A DNA stretch of 64,000 bases from Pseudomonas sp. 30_B (GTDB lineage: Bacteria > Pseudomonadota > Gammaproteobacteria > Pseudomonadales > Pseudomonadaceae), in the NCBI RefSeq assembly GCF_017491605.1, contig NZ_JAFGYY010000027.1, forward strand, positions 1-64,000. Direction: 5' to 3'. The position numbers and the translations under genes were made by a program. The notes under the pieces were generated by a model. That model saw only the letters and a program-made list of their open reading frames with translations, did not search any database and was not told where the DNA came from. Of the stretch, positions 35,872 to 43,267 are shown piece after piece (the first letter of the stretch is position 1; every line of letters begins with the position of its first letter).

Positions 35872-36624
35872 ATGGCCATCTCAATGGAAAGTCACAGCCA
35901 ACTGCTCAAGCTCAGCGCGCTGATGCTGGACTACCCGCGCGTCGAACTGCGCGAGGAAAGCCTGGCGCTGCACGCCCTGATCCGTACCTGCGACCTGCCG
36001 GAAAAGCAACGCGACGGTCTCGCCGCGCTGCTCAACGAGCTCTGCCAGGGCGACATCCTCGACGTGCAGGCCCGTTACGATGGGCTGTTCGAGCGCGGCC
36101 GCTCGGTCTCGCTGCTGCTGTTCGAACACGTGCACGGCGAAAGCCGCGACCGTGGCCAGGCCATGGTCGACCTGCTGGACCGCTACACCCAGGCGGGCCT
36201 GGCCATCGACGTCAACGAGCTGCCGGACTACCTGCCGCTGTACCTGGAGTTCCTCGCCCTGCAGGACGCCGAGTCGGCACGGGTCGGCCTGGCCGAAGTC
36301 GCGCACATCCTCGCGCTGATCGCACTGCGCCTGGAGGAGCGCGGCAGTGCTTATGCCGCGGTCTTCCATAGCCTGCTGGAACTGTCCGGCGAGCAGCCTG
36401 ACCTCGGCGCGCTCAAGCGCGACCGCGAGCAGGAAGTGCGCGACGACAGCCTGGAAGCCATCGACAAGGCCTGGGAGGAAACTCCGGTGAGCTTCGCCGA
36501 ACCCGCCGCCGGCTGCCCGTCCACCAGTGCGCGACGTGTCTCCACGTCCGCCGAACAACCCATGCAGTGGGTCGCCCAGCCGGTTCCGCAGATGCAGTAC
36601 CGGGCGGCCAGAGAAGGAGTCTGA
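35872..36624 (+). CDS. narJ: NarJ: nitrate reductase assembly chaperone
   Basis: A TorD-like chaperone (250 aa) that binds apo-NarG and helps molybdenum cofactor loading; it is not part of the final enzyme. It is all-helical, with the typical core ILDVQARYDGLFERGRSVSLLLFEHVHGESRDRGQAMVDL split across residues ~60-100. The ATG at 35872 follows AGGAG with a 7-nt gap; MESHSQ four codons in is a possible alternative. The C-terminal 40 residues are low in conservation. narI begins 2 bp after the stop. Confidence 0.95.
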   Translation: MAISMESHSQLLKLSALMLDYPRVELREESLALHALIRTCDLPEKQRDGLAALLNELCQGDILDVQARYDGLFERGRSVSLLLFEHVHGESRDRGQAMVDLLDRYTQAGLAIDVNELPDYLPLYLEFLALQDAESARVGLAEVAHILALIALRLEERGSAYAAVFHSLLELSGEQPDLGALKRDREQEVRDDSLEAIDKAWEETPVSFAEPAAGCPSTSARRVSTSAEQPMQWVAQPVPQMQYRAAREGV

Positions 36625-36626
36625 AC

Positions 36627-37313
36627 ATGTCCCTCGATCTTCTAGCGTTCGGGATCTATCCCTACGTCGCGCTCGCCATCTGCCTGATCGGCAGCTGGGC
36701 CCGCTTCGACCTCTCGCAATATTCCTGGAAAGCCGGCTCCAGCCAGATGCTGAGCAAGAAGGGCATGCGGGTCTACAGCAACCTGTTCCACGTCGGTGTG
36801 CTGTTCATCCTCGCCGGTCACTTCGTCGGCCTGCTGACCCCGCACTCGGTCTACGAGCACCTGATCAGCACCGAGCAGAAGCAACTGCTGGCGATGGTCT
36901 CCGGCGGCTTCTTCGGCGTTCTCTGCTTCATCGGCCTGACCGGCCTGATCCTGCGCCGCCTGACCAACGAGCGTGTACGCGCCACCGGCAACGCCTCGGA
37001 CCTGATGATCCTGCTGGTGCTCTACATCCAGCTGATCCTCGGCCTGTCCACCATCGTCGCCTCCACCCATCACCTGGATGGTTCGGTGATGGTCATGCTC
37101 GCCAACTGGGCGCAGTCCATCGTCACCTTCCAGCCGCTGGCCGCCGCCGAAGCTATCGCGCCGGTATCGCTGGTCTACAAGCTGCACGTGACCCTCGGCC
37201 TGACCCTGTTCGTGCTGTTCCCCTTCACCCGCCTGGTGCACATCGTCAGCGCCCCGGTGTGGTACTTCGGCCGCCGTTACCAGGTGGTCCGTACCAAGCG
37301 TCGCGCAGCCTGA
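36627..37313 (+). CDS. narI: NarI: cytochrome b subunit of nitrate reductase
   Basis: A membrane anchor of 228 aa with five helices and two b-type hemes. It oxidises quinol on the periplasmic side. Heme ligands are visible as H55 and H65 (NLFHVGVLFILAGHFVG) and the pair in KLHVTLGLTLFVLFPFTRLVH. The start is the ATG at 36627, 2 bp after narJ. A 12-bp-stem hairpin follows and separates it from the PpiC gene. Confidence 0.97.
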   Translation: MSLDLLAFGIYPYVALAICLIGSWARFDLSQYSWKAGSSQMLSKKGMRVYSNLFHVGVLFILAGHFVGLLTPHSVYEHLISTEQKQLLAMVSGGFFGVLCFIGLTGLILRRLTNERVRATGNASDLMILLVLYIQLILGLSTIVASTHHLDGSVMVMLANWAQSIVTFQPLAAAEAIAPVSLVYKLHVTLGLTLFVLFPFTRLVHIVSAPVWYFGRRYQVVRTKRRAA

Positions 37314-37322
37314 ACTTGAGCC

Positions 37323-37349
37323 TTCCCACTCCCCGTGGGGGAGTGGGAA
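37323..37349 (+). repeat. 12-bp hairpin between narI and the PpiC gene
   Basis: TTCCCACTCCCC (37323-37334) pairs perfectly with GGGGAGTGGGAA (37338-37349) around a 3-nt loop. The ribosome site GGAGGTGAT of the next gene starts 3 bp later. There is no T-run, so it is more likely an RNA stability or translation element than a terminator. Confidence 0.75.
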
Positions 37350-37364
37350 ACGGAGGTGATCGAA

Positions 37365-38183
37365 ATGAGTTGCTCCCACTACGAAGCCAAGGTCGAACAC
37401 GTCGACCTGCCGAAAATTGCCGTCAACGGTGTCGCCATCGACGAGGGCGAACTGGCCCGCGAGCTGCAATACCATCCGGCTTCCAGTCACGGCGAAGCCC
37501 TGTACTCCGCCTGCCGTGCGCTGGTCGTCCGCCAACTGTTGGTGCAGCGCGCCGACGCGCTGGGCCTGACGGCCGAAGCGGAGGAGGGTGAAGCCCCTGA
37601 GGAAGCCCGTATTCGCGCCCTGATCGACCGTGAAGTCGGCGTGCCCGAAGCTGACGAAGCCAGCTGCCGCCAATGGTACGAAGCCAACCCGACCCGCCTG
37701 ACCGCGCCCTGGCGCATGCGCCTGCGCCATGTGCTGCTCGGCTGCGCGCCGGACGATCTGGAAGGCCGCGCCAAGGCTCGCGAACAGGCCGAGGAACTGC
37801 TCGCCGAACTGCGCGAGCACCCCGAGCGTTTTGCGGAGAAGGCCATGCGTTTCTCCGACTGTCCGTCCAAGGACGACGGCGGTGACCTGGGCTGGATCGA
37901 GCCGGGACAGACCGTCCCCGAGTTCGAGAAACGCCTGCTGCAACAGCAACCCGGCCTGCTCGGCCACCCGCTGGAAAGCCGCTACGGCCTGCACGTCGTC
38001 GAGCTGATCGAGCGCGATGGCGGTGAGCCGCTGGACTTTGCCGAGGCGCGCCCGCGCATCGCCGCCTACTTGCGTGCTCAGGTGCTGCAGCGTGCGGTCA
38101 GCCAGTACATCAGCGTACTGGCCGGCGATGCCCGGATCGACGGCTTCGTCTTCGACGGCGCGGAGAGTCCGCTGGTGCAGTGA
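37365..38183 (+). CDS. NifM-like PpiC-type peptidyl-prolyl isomerase of the nar operon
   Basis: A cytoplasmic parvulin-class isomerase (272 aa) without a signal peptide. A helical N-terminal half (residues ~15-110) precedes the rotamase domain, whose markers are RLRHVLLG, AEELLAELREHPERFAEKAMRFSDCPS in segments, and GGDLGWIEPGQTVPEFEKRL. The equivalent gene follows narI in P. aeruginosa and in other denitrifiers, so a role in nitrate reductase folding or assembly is likely but inferred. The ATG at 37365 follows GGAGGTGAT. The gene could be in one operon with narGHJI and moaA. Confidence 0.9.
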   Translation: MSCSHYEAKVEHVDLPKIAVNGVAIDEGELARELQYHPASSHGEALYSACRALVVRQLLVQRADALGLTAEAEEGEAPEEARIRALIDREVGVPEADEASCRQWYEANPTRLTAPWRMRLRHVLLGCAPDDLEGRAKAREQAEELLAELREHPERFAEKAMRFSDCPSKDDGGDLGWIEPGQTVPEFEKRLLQQQPGLLGHPLESRYGLHVVELIERDGGEPLDFAEARPRIAAYLRAQVLQRAVSQYISVLAGDARIDGFVFDGAESPLVQ

Positions 38184-38213
38184 ACCGGTTCCGGGCCCCT
38201 CTCTCCCGACCTT

Positions 38214-38229
38214 CCCTCCCCAAGGAGGG
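38214..38229 (+). repeat. Small G/C hairpin upstream of moaA
   Basis: CCCTCC and GGAGGG form a 6-bp stem around CCAA, 30 bp after the PpiC stop, and can extend with weaker pairs. It resembles the C/G hairpin between narI and the PpiC gene. Confidence 0.45.
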
Positions 38230-38301
38230 AGGGGCTTCGGAAACGGATACGAATCTCGGTGCTCATGCCCTGGGCAAGAGAACCGGCTGGAGTGAATCAC
38301 C

Positions 38302-39288
38302 ATGTCCGAATGGATCGACGGCCAGGGCCGCAAGGTCGACTACCTGCGCCTGTCCGTAACCGACCGCTGCGACTTCCGCTGCGTCTACTGCATGGCCGAG
38401 AACATGCGCTTCCTGCCACGCCAGCAGGTGCTGACCCTGGAAGAGATCGAGCGGGTGGCACGACTCTTCGTCGAGCGTGGCGTGAAGAAGCTGCGTCTCA
38501 CCGGCGGCGAACCGCTGGTGCGCCCCGGCATCGTCCACCTCTGTGAACGTCTCGCCGCACTGCCGGGACTGCGCGAGTTGTGCATGACCAGCAACGGCTC
38601 GCAGCTGACCCGGCTAGCCGGTGATCTGCGCGCTGCGGGCCTTGCCCGCCTGAACATCAGCCTCGATACCCTGGACCCGCAACGCTTCGCCGCCATCACC
38701 CGCACTGGTCGCCTGGAGCAGGTGCTGCGTGGTATCGACGCCGCCCAGGAAGCTGGCTTCGAGCACATCAAGCTGAACTGCGTCGTAATGAAGGGGCGTA
38801 ACGCCGACGAGGTGCCGGCGCTGGTGGACTACGCCATCACCCGTGGGCTGGACATCAGCTTCATCGAGGAAATGCCCCTGGGCCAGGTTGGTCGTGAACG
38901 CGAGGAAAGCTTCTGCTCCAGCGACGAAGTCCGCGCGCTGATCGCCGAACACCATGAACTGCTGGACAGCGCCGAACACAGCGGCGGCCCGGCACGCTAC
39001 GTGCGCCTGGCGCAGCATCCGGGCACGCGCATCGGCTTCATCTCGCCGCACTCGCACAACTTCTGCTCCACCTGCAATCGCCTGCGCCTGACCGCCGAAG
39101 GCCGCCTGCTGCTGTGCCTGGGCCACGAGAATTCCCTGGACCTGCGCGGCTTGCTGCGCCGCCATCCGTTGCATGACGAGCCCATCCTCGAAGCCCTGCG
39201 CGGTGCCCTGCAGCGCAAGCCGGCACGCCACGAATTCAGCGTCGGCGACGTACAGGTGCTGCGCTTCATGAACCTCAGCGGCGGCTGA
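38302..39288 (+). CDS. moaA: MoaA: GTP 3',8-cyclase (radical SAM)
   Basis: This enzyme starts molybdenum cofactor synthesis by converting GTP to 3',8-cyclo-GTP. It is 328 aa. The radical-SAM cluster ligands are C23, C27 and C30 (RCDFRCVYC). The C-terminal auxiliary cluster is FCSTCNRLRLTAEGRLLLC, and the chain ends in the Gly-Gly needed for activity (NLSGG). GGAGTGA precedes the ATG. It closes the nar cluster, while moaC-moaE and moaB-moeA lie on the other side of it, so all specialised cofactor steps flank the reductase. Confidence 0.97.
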   Translation: MSEWIDGQGRKVDYLRLSVTDRCDFRCVYCMAENMRFLPRQQVLTLEEIERVARLFVERGVKKLRLTGGEPLVRPGIVHLCERLAALPGLRELCMTSNGSQLTRLAGDLRAAGLARLNISLDTLDPQRFAAITRTGRLEQVLRGIDAAQEAGFEHIKLNCVVMKGRNADEVPALVDYAITRGLDISFIEEMPLGQVGREREESFCSSDEVRALIAEHHELLDSAEHSGGPARYVRLAQHPGTRIGFISPHSHNFCSTCNRLRLTAEGRLLLCLGHENSLDLRGLLRRHPLHDEPILEALRGALQRKPARHEFSVGDVQVLRFMNLSGG

Positions 39289-39867
39289 TCTCTCGGCGGG
39301 CCTTGCGCCCGCCTTCTGCCTTGCATTCCTTATCGGCCCTGCCTGGACTCCGCCTGGCAAAGCCGCTTTCGTAGGATGGGTAGAGCGAAGCGAAACCCAT
39401 CAGTCACGCGCCTCGCTTGCCAGTCAAAGAAAAAGGCCCCGACGACATGAGCGTATCGCGGGGCCTTGGGCAATCTGCCAAGTTGAACCGTGGAAGCTAC
39501 GGAAAATCATGCGAATGAGCTGTTCTATTCCTCCTCGGATTGGCTGGAACACCTCCAGCCTAAGGCCGGCGCTCCACGGCGGACATTCCTCCGAAGGAGT
39601 AGCGGCGGGGCAGCAAAGGAGAGTGTGCCGGACGGTCGCAGGACGATTGACGTTCTGTACTTTTTAGTCCAGATTGGATTTTAAGTTTATGCGTGCTGAC
39701 ACGCATGGACGAACAATAACAAGACGGTCGCCTGGGTGAGAGCAAGGCAATGCTGCCGCGGTGTTCCGCGCCGCGCCCCCGGACGAGCCATGCTCTTCCT
39801 GTGCACTGCCAACGAAGTACCGGCCGCAAGGCTGCCGGGTTCCCAGACTACGCCACGGAGTTCATCG
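39289..39867. other. 579-bp gene-free stretch after moaA
   Basis: A weak hairpin at 39295-39313 (GGCGGGC/GCCCGCC then TTCT) may end the moaA transcript. A Pseudomonas repeat of the 'GTAGGATGGGT...ACCCATC' type lies at about 39371-39403. A strong minus-strand terminator is at 39426-39467 with no annotated minus-strand gene before it. The remainder, 39470-39735, has several GGA-containing hairpins on the minus strand and AT-rich DNA at 39655-39690. A small RNA is possible (see findings). Confidence 0.6.
39426..39467 (-). terminator. Minus-strand rho-independent terminator without a known gene
   Basis: On the minus strand AAGGCCCCG (39467-39459) pairs with CGGGGCCTT (39441-39433), and TTTTCTTT follows. 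On the plus strand no T-run follows. No minus-strand coding gene lies within the next 1.9 kb upstream until dauR, which is beyond another terminator. Confidence 0.75.
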
Positions 39868-40644
39868 ATGAATCGTAAAGCCCTGCTGGGCGGCCTGTTG
39901 CTGGCCACCTTCGCCACCTTCTCCCATGCTGACGACAAGCCGCTGCGCATTGGTATCGAGGCGGCGTATCCACCCTTCGCCTACAAGACGCCCGAGGGCG
40001 GCATCGCCGGTTTCGACTACGACATCGGCAACGCCCTGTGCGAGCAGATGAAGCGCAAATGCCAGTGGATCGAGCAGGAGTACGACGGCCTGATCCCCTC
40101 GCTGAAGGTACGCAAGATCGACGCCGCGCTGTCCTCCATCACCATCACCGACGAGCGCAAGCGCTCGGTGGACTTCACCCACAAGTACTACTTCACCCCG
40201 GGCCGCCTGGTGATGAAGGAAGGCGCCCAACTGGATGACCAGTTCAGCCAGCTCAAGGGCAAGAACGTTGGCGTGCAGCGCGGCTCCACCGCCGACCGCT
40301 TCGCCACCGAAGTGCTGGGCAAGGCCGGCGCCAACGTGGTGCGCTACACCAGCCAGGACGAGATCTACCTGGACCTGGTCGCGGGCCGTCTGGACGGTAC
40401 CTTCGCCGACTCCATCCCGCTGCAGATTGGCTTCCTGGATACCGAGCGCGGCAAGGGCTTCGCCTTCGTCGGGCCGGAGTTCAAGGACCCGAAATACTTC
40501 GGCGAGGGCGCTGGTATCGCGGTGCGCAAGGGTAATACCGAGCTGGTCGGCCAGCTCAATGCCGCTATCGATGCGCTGCGGGCCAATGGCAAGTACAAAG
40601 AAATCGAAGGCAAGTACTTCAAGAGCGATATCTACGGCGATTGA
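39868..40644 (+). CDS. Periplasmic cationic amino-acid-binding protein (near dauBAR)
   Basis: A type-3 solute-binding protein of the ABC polar amino acid class, 258 aa. A signal peptide ends at TFSHA-D (residue 21), then DDKPLRIGIEAAYPPFAYKTPEGGIAGFDYDIGNAL. It is most like lysine/arginine/ornithine-binding proteins. Its position next to dauBAR matches the P. aeruginosa arrangement, so arginine (possibly D-arginine) is a likely ligand; this is inference. No permease or ATPase gene is adjacent. The ATG at 39868 has GGAG upstream and starts the signal peptide; earlier in-frame starts do not. Confidence 0.9.
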   Translation: MNRKALLGGLLLATFATFSHADDKPLRIGIEAAYPPFAYKTPEGGIAGFDYDIGNALCEQMKRKCQWIEQEYDGLIPSLKVRKIDAALSSITITDERKRSVDFTHKYYFTPGRLVMKEGAQLDDQFSQLKGKNVGVQRGSTADRFATEVLGKAGANVVRYTSQDEIYLDLVAGRLDGTFADSIPLQIGFLDTERGKGFAFVGPEFKDPKYFGEGAGIAVRKGNTELVGQLNAAIDALRANGKYKEIEGKYFKSDIYGD

Positions 40645-40662
40645 TCTTCCGCCGAGCCATGG

Positions 40663-40689
40663 AAAAGGCCGCCTTCGGGCGGCCTTTTT
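40663..40689. terminator. Bidirectional terminator after the binding-protein gene
   Basis: AAAAGGCCGCC-TTCG-GGCGGCCTTTTT: an 8-bp GC stem with a UUCG tetraloop and flanking A and T runs. It lies 19 bp after the stop and can also stop transcription from the right. Confidence 0.9.
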
Positions 40690-41429
40690 CGTTGCGCCGG
40701 CGTCTCCCTGTAGGAGCGAGCCATGCTCGCGATCCGTCGGCAGGGCCGACGCTTGTCTCGGCTCTTATGGTGCTGGCTTTTACTGCTTCGGCTTGGGTAT
40801 TTCTGCGCCGCTTTGGCGTACGCATGGACTTCCTGTTTCGCCCCCTCGGGCGACCCACTTTGGCAAACGCCCCAAAGTGGGCAAAGGTCTTGCCCCAATC
40901 ATCCGGTTTTTCGCTTGGGGCGAAAAATACCCTCGTTGAAGCGAAGTTTCAGGGGCACGCGTCGAAGGGCCATCCCTGGCCCATCGCCGCTCTCGCGACA
41001 TCCATGTCGCTCAACCCCTGAAACTCCGCTTCAACGAGGCCTCCTGAACGGGGCATTCGGCGCGTGCGGAGATTTCTCTGGAAGTCTCTAGGAGCCAGAG
41101 CCAGAGCCAGAGCCAGAGCCAAAGCCAAAGCCAAAGCCAAAGCCAGAGCCAGAACCGGAACGGGATATTGGCATTTCGTAGGAGCGAGCTTGCTCGCGAA
41201 CCCACCCAACTCGGCGCCCCCGTAGGAGCGGACCTTGTCCGCGAACCCACCCACCTGCACGGCGGCAACAGGAGAACCTCGCCGTAGGATGGCGTGGAGC
41301 GCAGCGATACCCATCGATCCTGGCGTGCAGGTCGCAAGGGGATTGCGAGCATTCGCCCGTGAGTGCGGCAGAGTGCGGTTCGCGAGCAAGCTCGCTCCTA
41401 CAGGTGGCGGCAAGCGAGGAAGGAAAGCC
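40690..41429. repeat. Repeat-rich gene-free region before dauR
   Basis: Contains at least four GTAGGAG-type palindromes (about 40709-40735, 41178-41203, 41220-41245, 41378-41401), one 'GTAGGATGG...CCATC' repeat (about 41283-41312), and a hexanucleotide tandem array annotated separately. Between 40800 and 41060 no gene or signal is apparent. Open frames here arise from the repeats. Confidence 0.7.
41092..41151. repeat. Hexanucleotide tandem repeat (RAGCCA)x10
   Basis: Ten perfect 6-bp units run in order: five GAGCCA, four AAGCCA, one GAGCCA, then a degenerate unit (GAACCG). Purine-only variation at the first base gives two blocks. It is flanked by REP-like palindromes. Confidence 0.95.
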
Positions 41430-42053
41430 TCAGGCCTCTTCCTTCAACTCCTTCAGATGCTTGTAAACCGTCGCCCGCCCCATGTTCAGCACGTTGGCCA
41501 CATAGTTCGCCGCGCTCTTGCCCTTGAATGCGCCCTCGGCGTGCAGCGCCAGGACCAGTTCGCGCTTGTGGTCACGGCTCAGGGTATTGAGGCTCAGCTG
41601 GCGCTGGCGCAGCCAGGCGTGAAGGAAGGTGTTGATCCGCTCCTGCCAGTCGTCGCGGAACAGCGCGTCCGGCTGGGGAATCAGCTTGTTCGAGGAGAGG
41701 AACAGGTCCAGCGCCGCCTTGGCGGTCTCGAACAGGGTGATGTTGAGGTTGATGCACAGCACCGCCAGCGGCTCGCCCTTGCCGTCGCGCAGCACGGTGC
41801 TGACCGAACGAATCTTCTGCCCGTCCCAGTTGAGCTTCTCGTAGGGGCCGATGTTGCGCTCGTCGCCGCTGCCTTCGAGCATGTCCTCCAGCGCCGAGTC
41901 GTCGCCGATCTCGCGCTTGGAGATGTTGTTGGCCAGATAGGCCACGCGCTGGTTGCGCAGGTCGTGGATGACCACCTCGGCATGGGGGAAGAACAGGGTG
42001 GCGATGGCGTCGGCGATGGCCTTGTAGTTGTCCAGTGGGTCGGCGGCGGTCAT
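41430..42053 (-). CDS. dauR: DauR: repressor of the D-arginine catabolic operon
   Basis: A YheO-type regulator of 207 aa with an N-terminal PAS-like domain (PHAEVVIHDLRNQRVAYLANNISKREIGDDS in segments) and a C-terminal DauR/YheO helix-turn-helix (FKGKSAANYVANVLNMGRATVYKHLKEL). In P. aeruginosa, DauR represses dauBAR and is relieved by D-arginine or D-lysine. I use the ATG at 42053; a TTG two codons upstream is less likely. It is the third gene of dauB-dauA-dauR, 70 bp after dauA. Confidence 0.92.
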   Translation of the reverse strand: MTAADPLDNYKAIADAIATLFFPHAEVVIHDLRNQRVAYLANNISKREIGDDSALEDMLEGSGDERNIGPYEKLNWDGQKIRSVSTVLRDGKGEPLAVLCINLNITLFETAKAALDLFLSSNKLIPQPDALFRDDWQERINTFLHAWLRQRQLSLNTLSRDHKRELVLALHAEGAFKGKSAANYVANVLNMGRATVYKHLKELKEEA

Positions 42054-42123
42054 GGGCAAGGCTCTCGAAGGCGATGGGGCGGGCGCTGGCGAGTGTGCCG
42101 CAAGCGCCCGCGGGCTGTCACGG

Positions 42124-43254
42124 TCAGTTCGGCAGCAGGCGCGCCGGCGACAGCATCCCGGCCGTCAGGCCGTGGCGGGCCAGATGCTCGGGCAGCGCCT
42201 CGCCGCGGATCAACGTGGCGCTGGCCTCGCCCATCGCCGCCGAGGTCTGGATGCCGTAGCCGCCCTGGCCGGCCACCCAGTAGAACCCCGGCGTGGCCGG
42301 ATCGTAGCCGGACACCAGGTCGCCGTCGGCGAAGAACGAGCGCAGGCCCGCCCAGGTGTGGCTGGGGCGGCGAATGCTGAGGGTGGTGTGCTCCTCGATC
42401 TGGTAGATGCCCAGGGCGATGTCCAGCTCTTCGGGCTGCACATCGTGGGGCTCCACCGGGTCGGCATTGGCCGGCGAGCCGAGCAGCATGCCGGCGTCTG
42501 GTTTGAAGTAGAAGGATTCGTCCAGGCTCACCAGCACCGGCCAGGCATGGCTGTCGACCCCCTCCGGCGGGCTGAACAGGAAGGCCGCGCGACGCTTGGG
42601 CGTGAGGCCCAGCGGGGCGACGCCGGCCAGTTCGGCGACCTTGTCGCACCAGCCGCCGGCCGCGTTGACCAGTACCGGCGCGCGGTAGCTCTGCTGTGCG
42701 CAGCGCACTTCCCAGCTGCCGTCGATACGGCGGATTTCCAGGACTTCGCTGTCCAGCTGCACGCTGCCGCCGTTGCGACGGATGCCGCGCAGGTAGCCTT
42801 GCAGCAGACCGTCGGTGTCGATGTCGGCGGCGCTGGGGTCGATCATCGCGCCGTGGACCTTCTCGCGACGCAGGACCGGGACGATGGCGCAGGCTTCGTC
42901 GGCAGACAGCAGGCGCATTTCCGGCACGCTGGCGCGGGCGCTTTCGTACTGGCGCTGGAGCTCTTCCGGGTTGCCTTCGAAGTCCACGGTCATCTCGCCG
43001 CGCGGGGTGAGGATCGGGTGCTCGACGAAGCCTTCGGGCGGGTTGTCGAAGAAGGCGCGGCTGGCGGCGGTCAGGGCGCGTACCTGCGGCGTGCCGTAGG
43101 CGACGGTGTAGAGCGCTGCCGAGCGGCCGGTGGAGTGGTAGCCGGCGTGGGACTCGCGCTCCAGCACGGCGACCTTGCCGTGGCGGGAGAGGAAGTAGCC
43201 GGTGGAGGCGCCGGCAATACCGCCGCCGATGATGAGGAAGTCGACTTCGATCAT
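42124..43254 (-). CDS. dauA: DauA: FAD-dependent D-arginine dehydrogenase
   Basis: It oxidises D-arginine and other D-amino acids to imino acids, which hydrolyse to 2-ketoarginine. It is 376 aa, the family length. The FAD motif GGGIAGASTGYFL starts at residue 10. Active-site residues known from the P. aeruginosa enzyme, Y53 and E87, are conserved, but position 48, which is His there by my recollection, is Leu here (RSAALYTVAYG). The ATG at 43254 (MIEVDFLIIGGG) follows CGGAGAC. It begins 13 bp after dauB. Confidence 0.93.
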   Translation of the reverse strand: MIEVDFLIIGGGIAGASTGYFLSRHGKVAVLERESHAGYHSTGRSAALYTVAYGTPQVRALTAASRAFFDNPPEGFVEHPILTPRGEMTVDFEGNPEELQRQYESARASVPEMRLLSADEACAIVPVLRREKVHGAMIDPSAADIDTDGLLQGYLRGIRRNGGSVQLDSEVLEIRRIDGSWEVRCAQQSYRAPVLVNAAGGWCDKVAELAGVAPLGLTPKRRAAFLFSPPEGVDSHAWPVLVSLDESFYFKPDAGMLLGSPANADPVEPHDVQPEELDIALGIYQIEEHTTLSIRRPSHTWAGLRSFFADGDLVSGYDPATPGFYWVAGQGGYGIQTSAAMGEASATLIRGEALPEHLARHGLTAGMLSPARLLPN

Positions 43255-43267
43255 GTTCGTCTCCGGC

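Noticed and set aside
39560..39829. 89-codon minus-strand frame after moaA
   Set aside because: Arg/Ser/Pro-rich with no ribosome site. The structured RNA explanation suits the terminator better than a protein.
41011..41352. Minus-strand frame with a repeated Leu-Trp tract
   Set aside because: The Leu-Trp alternation is just translation of the hexanucleotide array. No start signal or homology is apparent.
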